This document shows, piece after piece, positions 15,719 to 24,788 of a stretch of 64,000 nucleotides of DNA; positions within the stretch are counted from its first letter, which is position 1; each line of letters begins with the position of its first letter. The position numbers were made by a program, and so were the translations under genes. Under the pieces are notes generated by a model. It saw nothing but the letters and a program-made list of their open reading frames with translations. It was not told where the DNA came from and searched no databases. The DNA is from Pseudomonadota bacterium (GTDB lineage: Bacteria; Pseudomonadota; Gammaproteobacteria; Ga0077536): positions 101,001-165,000 of the forward strand of contig JADJYF010000004.1 in NCBI GenBank assembly GCA_016719885.1, read 5' to 3'.

Positions 15719-16513
15719 TCAACGCTTCAGCGCGCGTGACATGAGGAAATCCTGGCGCACGAAGTTGTCGTGGAAATATTGTCCCGCCAGTGCGTCGAAC
15801 TCGGCGCGAAAGGCCGCAAGCCGGTCCGGTTCGGCGCCCAGCGACTCGACGATTTTCAACACCGGCGCCGCGTTGCGCTCCATGAAGATGCGCGCGTGGG
15901 CCGGGCTCAGGGCCGGGAAGCGCATGCAGCCGCGATCGAAACGCAGCTCGCTCACCGCATCGGCCAGACGCTCGCGCACGATGTGCGGGTCGCCCCATTC
16001 AATCGGTGAACGCGCGCCGTCCGGTAAGGGCGGCGCGTAGCGGCCGGTGAGCGCGAACATGCGGCCGGTATAGAGCTCCGGCGGCCAGGTCGAGAACGCA
16101 ATGGTGCCGCCCGGCTTCAGCACGCGCAGCATCTCGGCGATGGTGACCTCGGGGCGCGGACCGAACATGTGACCGAACTGGCTCAGCACCACGTCGAAGC
16201 GGGCGTCGTCGAACGGCAAGGCTTCGACATCGGCCTCGACGAATTCGACGTCGAGGCCGGCCAGCGTGGCGTTGGCGCGCCCGACTTCGAGCAGCGCCGG
16301 CGTCAGGTCGGCGCCCGTGACCGTGGCGCCGGCGCGCGCCGCGGTCAGCCCCACCACGCCGGTGCCGCAACCGACGTCGAGCACGCGTTGCCCACTCTTC
16401 ACGCCGGCGAAGCGCACGAGATCCGGCGCCACCGACCCGGTCAGCATTTCGAAAGGCGTAAAGCTTGCCCACGCAACGCGCGCGGCCTCTTTCATCTTGG
16501 CTATGGGATCCAT
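15719..16513 (-). CDS. Class I SAM-dependent methyltransferase
   Basis: A 264-residue methyltransferase of the UbiE/COQ5-like type. Motif I VLDVGCGTGVVG, the acidic residue in VTGADLTP, motif II-like DVVLSQFGHMF and RVLKPGGTIAFSTW are all seen. Substrate unknown. The start is set at 16513 by GGAGG 8 bases upstream; the open frame continues to 16579 across a REP-like sequence, so that extension is rejected. It is convergent with the VPLPA-tail gene and divergent from nei. Confidence 0.9.
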   Translation of the reverse strand: MDPIAKMKEAARVAWASFTPFEMLTGSVAPDLVRFAGVKSGQRVLDVGCGTGVVGLTAARAGATVTGADLTPALLEVGRANATLAGLDVEFVEADVEALPFDDARFDVVLSQFGHMFGPRPEVTIAEMLRVLKPGGTIAFSTWPPELYTGRMFALTGRYAPPLPDGARSPIEWGDPHIVRERLADAVSELRFDRGCMRFPALSPAHARIFMERNAAPVLKIVESLGAEPDRLAAFRAEFDALAGQYFHDNFVRQDFLMSRALKR

Positions 16514-16553
16514 GGGCGCTGGCCTCCGCTGGCGACGGCTTGATACCGTCATT

Positions 16554-16579
16554 GTGGGTGCGAATGCATTCGCGCCCAT
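16554..16579. repeat. Degenerate REP-like family A element
   Basis: A GTGG head followed by GTGCGAATGCATTCGCGC, differing from the consensus at a few positions, between the divergent methyltransferase and nei genes. Confidence 0.55.
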
Positions 16580-16660
16580 AGGGAAATCGCGCGGTGGGAG
16601 TACCGACGCGCGGGAGCGAACGTATCATGAACTCATCATCGCCGTCTTGCCGTTGACATC

Positions 16661-17536
16661 ATGCCCGAAGGTCCCGAAATCCGACTCGAAGCCGACAAGC
16701 TCGCCGCGGTATTGGACGGTGAGATCATCATTGCCGCCGACTGCACGCTGCCGGCGCTACGGCGCGGCGTGGCAAGCTTGGCCGGTCAGCGCGTGAGCGA
16801 GGTCACGACACGCGGCAAGGCCATGCTCATCCGCTTCGACGACCAGCGCACCCTGTATTCCCACAATCAACTCTATGGCCGCTGGTACGTGATGGCGCCC
16901 GGCGCGCTGCCACGCACCACGCGCAGCCTGCGCCTGGCGTTGCACAGCGCCAAGGGCAGCGCGCTTTTGTACAGCGCCTCGACCATCGAACTGCTGGCGC
17001 CACCAGAGCTCGCGGCGCATCCCTTCCTGAGTCGCCTCGGGCCCGATGTCTTGTCCGACACACTCGACTGGCGCACGCTCGCCGAGCGTCTCGACGCGCC
17101 GGCCTTTCGTCGCCGCGGCGTCGCCGCGCTGTATCTCGATCAAACTTTCCTGGCCGGCATCGGCAACTACCTGCGCTCCGAGATCCTGTTCTTCGCGCGC
17201 GTGCCGCCGAGTGCGCGGCCGCTGGATCTCGACGCGCGTCAGCGTGCGCGTCTGGCGCGTTGTTCGCTGGATGTCACGCGTCGCGCCTACCAGGCGCGCG
17301 GCGTCACCAATCCCCATCGGCGCGTGGCCGAATTGAAAGCGGCGGGCGTCAAGCGTGGCGGATATCGTTTCGCGGTGTTCGCGCGCGAAGGGCAGCCGTG
17401 CTACGAGTGCGGTACGAGCATCGAGCGCATGGAAGCGGGTGCGCGACGCCTGTACTGGTGCAGGCAGTGCCAGGGTGGCGCGGAAGGCGAGACTGGCGAC
17501 GAGGCGGCACGCCGACCGCCCCGTCGCTGCGCCTGA
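16661..17536 (+). CDS. nei: Endonuclease VIII (DNA glycosylase/AP lyase)
   Basis: A 291-residue Fpg/Nei-family enzyme removing oxidised pyrimidines. It begins MPEGPEIR with catalytic Pro2/Glu3, has the conserved Lys53 in RGKAML, TLYSHNQLYG as in E. coli Nei, LYLDQTFLAGIGNYLRSEIL, and the C-terminal zinc finger Cys247/Cys250/Cys267/Cys270. The Nei-type motifs, rather than MutM, make the subfamily call firm. The ~20 residues after the zinc finger are an extra basic tail. It ends two bases before the convergent LLM gene. Confidence 0.96.
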   Translation: MPEGPEIRLEADKLAAVLDGEIIIAADCTLPALRRGVASLAGQRVSEVTTRGKAMLIRFDDQRTLYSHNQLYGRWYVMAPGALPRTTRSLRLALHSAKGSALLYSASTIELLAPPELAAHPFLSRLGPDVLSDTLDWRTLAERLDAPAFRRRGVAALYLDQTFLAGIGNYLRSEILFFARVPPSARPLDLDARQRARLARCSLDVTRRAYQARGVTNPHRRVAELKAAGVKRGGYRFAVFAREGQPCYECGTSIERMEAGARRLYWCRQCQGGAEGETGDEAARRPPRRCA

Positions 17537-17538
17537 TG

Positions 17539-18627
17539 TCAGGCGGCCGCGCTGCGTTTGAACTGCGGCAGGACATCCTCGATGAGCGCCGCCTGCGAGG
17601 CGGACCACGCCGAGTATTCATCCTTGAAGTCGAAATTGATCACGAGCAGCGTGCCGAAGCCACCGGACTCGGCAACCATGTCGCCGAGCTTGCCCGCCAC
17701 CGTCGACGGCGAACCCACCAGCCAGTTGTGATCGACCAGGTATTCGGGCGTGACGTCGGAGTCGGGCACGCTTTGATCGTGCTTGAACACCGACAGCAGG
17801 CGGAACTGGCCGAACAGCGGCAACAGGTATTCGCGATAGGCGCGGCCCATCATGCCGTTCAGCGCCAGCTTGCGTGCCTCGGCATCGGTGTCGGCGATGT
17901 AGACCTCGCGTACCACGCGCCAATCCTGGCGGTTTGCCACGCGGCCGACGCGCTCGGCGCCGCGCACCACGGAATCCCAATGGTCACGCAGGTATTCCTG
18001 CGAGAGGTTGAGGCTCAAAGGCATGAAGCCCAGCTCACCGGCCAGCTCCAGGGTGTCGGAGCGCGGCGACAGGCCGGCGATGCCGATGGGCGGGTAGGGC
18101 TTTTGCAAAGGCTTGAGATGGCGCTGCAGGCGGCCGTCGAACATCGGCGCGATGCCGTTCACGTTCCAGTACTTGCCGCGGTACTCGAACGGCTCGTCGC
18201 AGGTCCAGAGCTTGAGGATGATGTCCAGCGCTTCGCGCGTCATGACGCGGTTCTCGCCCGCCATGCCGTCGATGGCGAACTGCGCCCAGTCGCTCGGCAG
18301 ACCGCCGGCGCCGACGCCGAACATCAGGCGACCTTGCGCAATGTGATCCATGAAGGCCACACGTCCGGCCAGTTCGGCCGGATGGTGATAGGGCAACAGG
18401 TGGGCGCCGGCCGCGAGCTTGATGCGCTTGGTGCGCAGCAGGGCCTGGGCGATCAGGATGTCGGGCGCGGGATTGGGCTCCCACGGCGCGGTGAAGTGCT
18501 CTCCTATCCACGCTTCGGAAAAACCCAGGCGGTCGCACAGGGTGATGTGTTCCAGATCCCATTCGAAACCGTCGCGCAATGAGCGCTCCGGCGGGTGGGA
18601 CGGCATCATGAAAACTCCGACTTCCAT
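17539..18627 (-). CDS. LLM-class flavin/F420-dependent monooxygenase
   Basis: A 362-residue luciferase-like TIM-barrel protein. The N-terminus is MEVGVFMMPSHPPERS, followed by EAWIGEHFTAPWEPNPAPD, RIKLAAGAHLLPYHHPAELA and GRLMFGVGAGGLPSDW. This pattern resembles flavin-dependent LuxA-like and limonene or alkane monooxygenase-like proteins (with the catalytic-type His in GEHFT), more than the F420 reductase branch. The start at 18627 has GGAG 8 bases upstream. It is convergent with nei, separated by two bases. Confidence 0.88.
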   Translation of the reverse strand: MEVGVFMMPSHPPERSLRDGFEWDLEHITLCDRLGFSEAWIGEHFTAPWEPNPAPDILIAQALLRTKRIKLAAGAHLLPYHHPAELAGRVAFMDHIAQGRLMFGVGAGGLPSDWAQFAIDGMAGENRVMTREALDIILKLWTCDEPFEYRGKYWNVNGIAPMFDGRLQRHLKPLQKPYPPIGIAGLSPRSDTLELAGELGFMPLSLNLSQEYLRDHWDSVVRGAERVGRVANRQDWRVVREVYIADTDAEARKLALNGMMGRAYREYLLPLFGQFRLLSVFKHDQSVPDSDVTPEYLVDHNWLVGSPSTVAGKLGDMVAESGGFGTLLVINFDFKDEYSAWSASQAALIEDVLPQFKRSAAA

Positions 18628-18765
18628 TGCAAGCTCCGCGTTGTATGTCGGGGCCGACGCTAGCACGGCGCCTGGCGGGTCGCAACGCGAGCGCCGCCTC
18701 GTTCCGCGTGCGTGGCGCGCGGCAGTTGGCTACGCTTGGCGCTTGTCTCGAATCAAGAGTAAGCC

Positions 18766-20478
18766 ATGCGCGCGACAGTCATGATCCTTCTCGGCCTTGC
18801 GGCATGCGTCGCGGCGCATGCGCTCGAACCGGCCGCCAGTGTCTATCGTCACGGTCGCATCTATACCGTCGACGCGGCCAATCACTGGGCCGAGTCGCTG
18901 GCCATCAGCGACGGTCGCATCGTCAGCATTGGCAGCGATGCGGAGGTGGCGCGCTACATCGGTCCGCACACGGAAGTCGTCGAACTCGGCGGCCGCATGG
19001 TCATGCCCGGCATCCACGACATGCATCTGCATCCGGTCGAAGGTGGCTTCCAGGAATTGGTGGAATGCACGTTTGCGTTCGTCACGCCGCTCGCCGACAT
19101 CGTCGGCAAGATTCGTGAGTGCGCCGCGCACAAGGCCAAGGGTGAATGGATCCGCGGCGGTCAATGGGCGGCCGAAACCCTCGAAACACCCAATCCGCCG
19201 ACGCTCGCCATGCTCGACGCGGCGGCGCCCGACAACCCGGTGTTCCTCATCGATTCGACCTATCACAACGCGTGGGTCAATTCGCGCGCGCTCGAAGCCT
19301 TGGGCATCGATGCCAACACCGCCGATCCGAAGGGCGGCGCCATCGTGCGCGATGCGACGACGCGCAAGCCCACCGGCATCCTGTTCGACAACGCCGCCTA
19401 TTTCGCCATGAAGCGTTTGCCGGTGCGCAGCGACGCGCAATACCAGGCCGCCGCGCAATGGGCGGTGGCCAAGCTCAACAGCGTCGGCGTGGTGGCGATG
19501 AAGGATGCGCTCGCGGATGGCTATTCAGTGCGTGCCTACGCGGCCTTGGATCGCGCCGGCAAGCTCAACCTGCGCGTCGCCACCAGCCGTCCGTGGCGCG
19601 CCACCTGGACCGAGAGCGACGCGGACGAGGCGCGCAATCGCGCCCATTGGCGCGATGACGAGACCACTCACGTGCGCACCGGTTTCGCCAAGATTTTTGT
19701 CGATGGCATTCCGCCCACACGCACCGCGGTGATGCTCGAGCCCTACCTGCCCGACGCCAAGCATCATGCCGGCTTCAAGGGTGAACCGCAGCACACGCAG
19801 GCCGATCTCGATGCGGCGCTCGTCGAACTCGACAAGCTCGGTCTGACGGTCAAGATGCATGCCACCGGCGATGGCTCGGCGCGCGCCGCGCTCGACGCCA
19901 TCGCCGCCGCGCGCAAGGCCAACGGCGCCTCCGGTCTGCGTCATGAAATTGCCCATGCCGAATTGATTTCCGCCGCCGACATTCCGCGTTTTCGCGAGCT
20001 CGATGCGGTGGCCGAACTGTCGCCGATCCTGTGGTATCCCGGCCCGCTGGTGGACATGATGGCGGCGGTGATGGGCCGTCAACGCGCCGAGCAGTTCTGG
20101 CCCATCAGGTCGATGCTCGATGCCAAGGTCAACATGATCTACGGCTCTGATTGGCCGTCGGTGGTGCCGACGCCCAATCCGTGGCCAGGCATCGAGGCGA
20201 TGGTGACGCGCAAGGATCCTTACGCGAATTCGCCTTCCTCCGTCACGCTCGGCTCGGCACAGGCTATCGGGCTTGCCGATGCGCTGCGCATCTTCACGCG
20301 CAACGGCGCCGATGCGATGCGCATGGGCGCCGACAGCGGCAGCCTCGAGGTCGGCAAGTTCGCCGACTTCATCGTGCTCGACAGAAACCTGTTCGAGACC
20401 GCGCCGCAGGAGATCGGCGCTACCGAGGTGTTGAAAACGGTGTTCGAAGGGCGCGTGGTCTACGCGCGCGAACCCTGA
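18766..20478 (+). CDS. Exported amidohydrolase (YtcJ-like, amidohydrolase family 3)
   Basis: A 570-residue metal-dependent hydrolase with a signal peptide (MRATVMILLGLAACVAAHA). It shows the N-terminal composite beta-sandwich (YRHGRIYTVDAANHWAES), the metal-binding HDMHLHP motif, a late IYGSDWPSVVPTPNPWPG segment carrying the metal-binding Asp, and a C-terminal LEVGKFADFIVLDRN strand. Family members hydrolyse amides or formamides of largely unknown nature in the periplasm. Its length is typical. It is a single-gene unit ended by a hairpin at about 20487. Confidence 0.92.
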   Translation: MRATVMILLGLAACVAAHALEPAASVYRHGRIYTVDAANHWAESLAISDGRIVSIGSDAEVARYIGPHTEVVELGGRMVMPGIHDMHLHPVEGGFQELVECTFAFVTPLADIVGKIRECAAHKAKGEWIRGGQWAAETLETPNPPTLAMLDAAAPDNPVFLIDSTYHNAWVNSRALEALGIDANTADPKGGAIVRDATTRKPTGILFDNAAYFAMKRLPVRSDAQYQAAAQWAVAKLNSVGVVAMKDALADGYSVRAYAALDRAGKLNLRVATSRPWRATWTESDADEARNRAHWRDDETTHVRTGFAKIFVDGIPPTRTAVMLEPYLPDAKHHAGFKGEPQHTQADLDAALVELDKLGLTVKMHATGDGSARAALDAIAAARKANGASGLRHEIAHAELISAADIPRFRELDAVAELSPILWYPGPLVDMMAAVMGRQRAEQFWPIRSMLDAKVNMIYGSDWPSVVPTPNPWPGIEAMVTRKDPYANSPSSVTLGSAQAIGLADALRIFTRNGADAMRMGADSGSLEVGKFADFIVLDRNLFETAPQEIGATEVLKTVFEGRVVYAREP

Positions 20479-20486
20479 GTGGCGGC

Positions 20487-20526
20487 ACCCATCATGTGAT
20501 GGGTTGAATATTCATTCTTATTTTTT
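20487..20526 (+). terminator. Probable intrinsic terminator after the amidohydrolase gene
   Basis: A 7-bp stem (20487-20493 with 20498-20504) and a 4-base loop, followed by AT-rich sequence ending in six T. Confidence 0.5.
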
Positions 20527-20602
20527 CAGCCATGCTCGGCGGTTCGAGGCACGATCATCCCCCCGATCTGGTCATGAAAAAGGTAATGACGACGAAGCGT
20601 CG

Positions 20603-20632
20603 TTACCTCACGCCGGCACCCCCTACTATAGA
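20603..20632 (+). promoter_or_regulatory. Candidate sigma70-like promoter
   Basis: TTACCT (20603-20608) and TATAGA (20627-20632) separated by 18 bases, about 225 bases before the DUF1329 start. The -35 box lies in the right arm of an inverted repeat, so it could be operator-controlled. Motif evidence only. Confidence 0.35.
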
Positions 20633-20856
20633 GTGTGATTAGTTCGCGGTACTCGCCCGAAGACCGCAAATTCCCGGCAAAAAAAAACGCTACGCCGTGA
20701 ACCGTTGTTTGCGTTAATGTCACTCATAGACAGTGTCCACCGTTGCGCAGGAATGATCGCTGGGGAGCATTGAGTCGTGCCGCGTAACAGGGACATTGCG
20801 GAGTCGCCCATCGCAAAGATGTGGTGACAGTACTTCGACAAGGGGAGAAGAAGATC

Positions 20857-22134
20857 ATGGCTCATATCAGGAAATACGACTTTGATTACAGTCGTCGCGT
20901 GTTCATGGACAAGACCGCGCGCGGCATCGGCACCGCGGGTGTGCTGGGTTCGCTATGGCCGATCATGGCGGAGTCAGGGGAAATCGGTCGCGCGTATCCC
21001 GACGAGTTGCTCAGCATCGAGGCCTATACCAAGGGCAAGGTGAAGAACGGCGACTGGATCGACAAATCGAACATCGAACTGGTCCAGGACCTGGTCGATC
21101 CGGCGCTCATGATTGAAGTCATGCAGATGGATCGCAAGTTCCAGATCTCGCCGTCGGGCACCACCACCGACGTCACCAAGATGTTCCCCCATGAATTCCT
21201 GGAGGCCACGCTCAGCAACCAGGGTAAGGCCACGCTCGACGACGTCGGCAATGTGCGCACCACCGACGGCGCCGAGTGGATCGGCGGCCTGCCGTTTCCG
21301 CAGGTCGACAACGGCGTGCAGGTCATCGCCAACATGACCTTGTCCTGGGGCCGCCACGATGAGTCGATGTATGCCGTGATCGCCGACGCCGTGGATGCCG
21401 AAGGCAAGGTGGTCTACAACTACAACCTCGTCTGGGCCGAGCAACAGGTGTCGGGCCGTACCAGCGGACCGCTGCCGGGCAACCACGCCGGCAAACTGCG
21501 TTACCAGTCGACCTGGTTCACCGAGCCCAACGACGTCAAGGGCACCGCGTTCTTGAGCGAATGGCCCTATGACCAGCGCAATTTCCCGGACTTGTTCGGT
21601 TACCTGCCGGCCTTCAAACGCGTGCGTCGCTTCCCGACCAACCAGCGTTTCGAACCGCTCGTCGCCGGACTCAACTTCTACCTGTCGGACGCATGGGCCG
21701 CGGGCGACCCCTATCTGACCTGGGGCAATTACAAGATTGTCGGCCGCCAACCCTATCTCGGCAGTTCGATGAACGGCTGGATGGGCGACCTCCCGAACTG
21801 GCGCCCCGAGTCCCACGGTGGCCCGGACGGCAAGACCTTCTTCACCATCACGAAAGAACTGATTCCGGAAGTGGTGATCCTCGAAGCCGAGCCGACCGGA
21901 TTCACCCGTGCGCCGTACAGCAAGAAGCGCGTGTATGTCGATGCGCGTAACTTCGTGTTCCCGCAGATGCTGACCTACGACCGCCGCAATGAACTGTTCA
22001 AGTGCGGTGAGCCGGGCTTCGGTCAGTACAAGACCGCTTCGAACGAGGTGTTGGACAAGGGCAAACCGGCGTGGAGCTGGACCTGGTATCACAGCCATGA
22101 CTTCCAGGGCCGCACCATGTCGCGCTTCAACTAG
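20857..22134 (+). CDS. DUF1329-family envelope protein, interrupted by an in-frame amber codon
   Basis: 425 residues as read, 458 if the amber codon is passed. DUF1329 proteins are exported, LolA/LolB-like in fold, and usually encoded with DUF1302 and RND proteins in steroid- or hydrocarbon-degrading bacteria. The N-terminus has a twin-arginine-like motif SRRVFMDK followed by a weakly hydrophobic stretch, suggesting Tat export. The TAG at 22132-22134 is followed in frame by 32 sensible codons (AAEVAGGFKSDYN ... MRRLGT) and TGA at 22231-22233. Changing T22132 to C gives Gln, so a CAG-to-TAG change or base error is the simplest reading. AGGGGAGAA precedes the start. Confidence 0.8.
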   Translation: MAHIRKYDFDYSRRVFMDKTARGIGTAGVLGSLWPIMAESGEIGRAYPDELLSIEAYTKGKVKNGDWIDKSNIELVQDLVDPALMIEVMQMDRKFQISPSGTTTDVTKMFPHEFLEATLSNQGKATLDDVGNVRTTDGAEWIGGLPFPQVDNGVQVIANMTLSWGRHDESMYAVIADAVDAEGKVVYNYNLVWAEQQVSGRTSGPLPGNHAGKLRYQSTWFTEPNDVKGTAFLSEWPYDQRNFPDLFGYLPAFKRVRRFPTNQRFEPLVAGLNFYLSDAWAAGDPYLTWGNYKIVGRQPYLGSSMNGWMGDLPNWRPESHGGPDGKTFFTITKELIPEVVILEAEPTGFTRAPYSKKRVYVDARNFVFPQMLTYDRRNELFKCGEPGFGQYKTASNEVLDKGKPAWSWTWYHSHDFQGRTMSRFN

Positions 22135-22233
22135 GCGGCGGAAGTCGCCGGTGGCTTCAAGTCCGACTACAACCTGGTCAACTGCTACGACAATTACATG
22201 ACCCAGGCGGCGATGCGTCGTCTCGGCACCTGA
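22132..22233 (+). pseudogene. Severed C-terminal codons of the DUF1329 gene
   Basis: In-frame continuation after the amber codon at 22132: 32 codons of family-like sequence ending at TGA 22231-22233. It has no start codon with a ribosome binding site of its own, so it should only be translated by readthrough or if the amber codon is an error. Confidence 0.65.
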
Positions 22234-22256
22234 GCGAGCCCGCTCCTTGTAACTTG

Positions 22257-22291
22257 CCCGTGGCTGACACTCCCCTGCTGTCAGCCACGGG
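22257..22291 (+). terminator. Strong hairpin after the DUF1329 gene
   Basis: A perfect 13-bp stem (22257-22269 with 22279-22291) and a 9-base loop, 24 bases after the downstream TGA. There is no clear T-run; it is placed between two convergent genes. Confidence 0.6.
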
Positions 22292-22339
22292 GCCTTGTCG
22301 GTACCGTCGGCGACGATAGCGCCCGCGCCGTGCGCCGCT

Positions 22340-23421
22340 TCAGGCGAAGGGCGGACGTGCCGCCGGGTACGGTAGCGCTTCGATCAGCTCCAGCCAGATG
22401 CCGTCCGGGTCGCGGAAGATGACGACGCGACGCTCGCCGAAATCACCCATGTTCCAGCACTCCACCGGCCCGACGCCGGCCTGACCGCTTGCCACCAGGC
22501 GTGCGCGGGCGGCATCGATGTCGTCCACTTCGAAGGCCACGCGAATGATGCCGAGGTGATTGGCGAGCGGGTAGGCTTCGCCATAGGGTTTGGGTGTGTG
22601 CCACTGCAACACGTCCAGCGGGCTGCGCGAATCGGAGCGCAGGCCCATCAAGGTCGCCGCGAAATTCATGCCGCCGAGATAGGCAGAGCCGTCTTCGTTC
22701 GCCAGCGCATCGCCGAGCGAGCCATTGCTGGCCGGCTGCAGGGCGCTCGGTTCGAGATAGGCCTGCGGATCGAGACCCATCACGTCGTGATAGAAACGAT
22801 AGCTGCGCTCCAGCGAGCGCACGTTGAGATTGCAGTGATGCATCATGCCTGGATAGACGACGGCGCCGTTCGGATCTTCGGCGCCGATCATTTCGAGCGT
22901 CGAGCCATCGGGATCACGGAAGCCGAACACCCGCACCTTGAAACCGTCGGGCGCGAGGATGATGTCGCTGGGCGCGCCATAGGGGCGGCCACCGTGGGCC
23001 AGCACGTTCGCGTAGGCCTCGTCGAGATTGCCGACCAGCGAGTTCTGGCGATAGATGCCGACGTGATTCGCCTCGCGATAGGGCTGGCCGGTCGGCGCCG
23101 GTGTCTTCCATTCGACCAGGTGCAGATGCCGCGCCGGGAATTCCGCCACCAGGTCGCCGGGCGGCGCGGCGTCCTTGCGGTTCTCCATCACCCAGCCTTC
23201 GAACGGCCGTGTTCGATGCCGAGACCGGTATAGCGCTGCGCGGGCCCGTTGATGCGCTTGACGCGTCGGACCGGGAACGTCGCTTCGTAGAATTCCACCG
23301 CGCGAGCGAGATCCGAGACGTTGATGACGGTGTGTGAAAAGCGGTTGATGTGACCGCGCAGGCCGTGGGCCAGGCGATCGAGCGGCGGCTTGGCGCCGTC
23401 GCGAGTGGATGTGGATGCCAT
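22340..23421 (-). pseudogene. Two-domain VOC (glyoxalase/extradiol-dioxygenase-fold) protein, frameshifted
   Basis: Two open frames together make one 360-residue VOC-superfamily protein. The N-terminal piece (23421 to about 23204) starts MASTSTRDG and contains FSHTVINVSDLARAVEFYEATFPV. The rest continues in another frame from FEGWVMENRK to the stop at 22340. Adding one base between 23203 and 23204 joins them (…IEHGR-FEGWV…). The C-terminal half has a second VOC unit (HHCNLNVRSLERSYRFYHDVMGL and ending IWLELIEALPYP). VOC proteins bind a divalent metal and include glyoxalases and ring-cleaving dioxygenases. Function unknown; the catabolic context suggests a ring-cleavage or lactone role. Confidence 0.75.
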
Positions 23422-23512
23422 GCTGAGCCCTCGGCGTCGAATGCGTGCCGCTCAGCATAGCGGCGCGCCGCTGGCCGCGACTACCTGCGGACGGGGAACA
23501 CGGCAACGACCG

Positions 23513-24644
23513 TCAGTTCAGCCACTCGATGTCATCGATGCCGCATTCGCGGTGCGGCGTGAGTGCACCGCGCGGAGCGTCGTCGAACAGCGCCGGGTTG
23601 TGCACGCCGTAAGCATCGCCCGCCGCCGCGATGGTGCCGGCCGCCACGGCGTAGGGCGACTGCGTGACGGCTGCGTAATCGCGCACCTGGCCGACCAGGA
23701 GCCCGGCCGCACTGAAGCGTGCTTCCCAGGCGCTGGCGCTGTCGCGCGCGAGATGCGCTTCCAAGGCCGCGATCAAGGCCGGGCGATGGGTGACGCGATC
23801 CGACGGCGTCATGAAGCGTGGATCGTCGGCGAGTTGTGGAGCGCCGATTTCATCGAGCAGCGTTTGCCAGTGCTTGGGCAGGTAGGCGGCGATCACGATC
23901 GCGCCTTCGCCACAGCGCAACAGGTCCGCCGGTGCGCCGAGCGGCGCGCTGTTGCCGTTGCGCGGTAGCTGTGTGCCGGTCATCAGGTATTCGACCAGCG
24001 GCCCGGCCTGCAGATGCAGGGCGACGTCGTAGAGACTGACGCGCACCACGCTGCCGCGCCCGCTGCGTTCGCGTTTGAACAGCGCCGCGAGCAGCGCGTG
24101 ACAGAAGGCATGACCGCTGGCCGCGTCGACCGCCGTGAAGCCCACTTTCATCGGCGTTTCGAGCGGGCCGGTGGCGGCCATGATGCCGCTCTCGGCCTGC
24201 ACGATCAGATCGACGCCGCGCTTGTCGCGCACCGCGGCGCTCCAGCCGAAGCCCGATACCGAGCCGTAGACGAGACGTGGGTTGAGTGCGTGGACATCTT
24301 GGGGTCCCAAGCCCAGGCGTTCCATCGCGCCCGGCAGCGAGGCTTCGATCATGACGTCGGCGGCGGCGACCAGGCGTCGCGCCACGGCCAAGGATTCGGC
24401 CTCGCGCAGATCCAGCCGGACGAGGCGCTTGCCGCGATTGTAGGCAATGAAGATCGGCGAGACCGGCAGGTCCAGCGCCACCGCCGAGCGCAGCCTGCGC
24501 ACGTTGTCGCCTTCGGGCGGCTCGATCTTCACGACGTCGGCGCCGTAGTCGGCCAGCATCATGGCGGCCGACGGCGCGGCCACCATCTGCGAGAACTCGA
24601 CCACGCGGATGCCGGCGAGAGGTTTGTCGTCGGGTCGTGGTCAT
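23513..24644 (-). pseudogene. CoA-transferase family III (CaiB/BaiF) with 5' frameshift
   Basis: From the in-frame GTG at 24604 the frame gives 363 residues of a class III CoA-transferase (VVEFSQMVAAPSAAMMLADYGADVVKIEPP, then RGVDLIVQAESG with the catalytic Asp). The usual N-terminus (KPLAGIRVVEF) continues upstream but meets a stop, whereas the ATG at 24644 is in another frame. Removing one G from the GGG at 24632-24634 joins ATG to the rest as MTTTDDKPLAGIRVVEF, which fits the family well. The product would be 376 residues and move CoA between acids. Without correction a GTG-started, N-truncated protein is the only product. It is followed by REP-like sequences on its 5' side. Confidence 0.8.
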
Positions 24645-24687
24645 GTCGGCGTGATGTTGTTCCCGGAGGCTGATTCGTCGTGTTGAT

Positions 24688-24788
24688 AGTCAGGCTGGCC
24701 GACCCACGGTCATTCGCACATGGGTCAGGCTTCAGCCCGACCAGAGATGAAAGGTGCGGTTGCAATGTGCGAATGAATTCGCACCTAC
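24688..24788. repeat. Composite of REP-like families A and B
   Basis: A degenerate family B element (about 24688-24707, minus), a family B element (24721-24742, plus, TCAGGCTTCAGCCCGA) and a family A element (24764-24788, minus, complete with its CTAC end) packed between two minus-strand genes. Confidence 0.7.

Larger units (their letters stand above)
20479..20856. other. 378-base intergenic region with no gene
   Basis: More AT-rich than the surroundings. It contains the terminator-like hairpin near 20487, an imperfect inverted repeat at 20581-20608 (AGGTAA...TTACCT) and a possible promoter at 20603-20632. Short open frames on the minus strand show no coding character. It probably holds the promoter and leader of the DUF1329 gene. 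Confidence 0.6.

Noticed and set aside
20626..20865. A 79-residue minus-strand open frame upstream of the DUF1329 gene
   Set aside because: It runs through the likely leader and promoter region, and has no ribosome binding site or homology that I recognise.
22132..22134. Genome-wide recoding of TAG (pyrrolysine or Gln)
   Set aside because: TAG ends other genes normally (12102-12104 and the gene ending at 3447). Only this gene shows an internal TAG.
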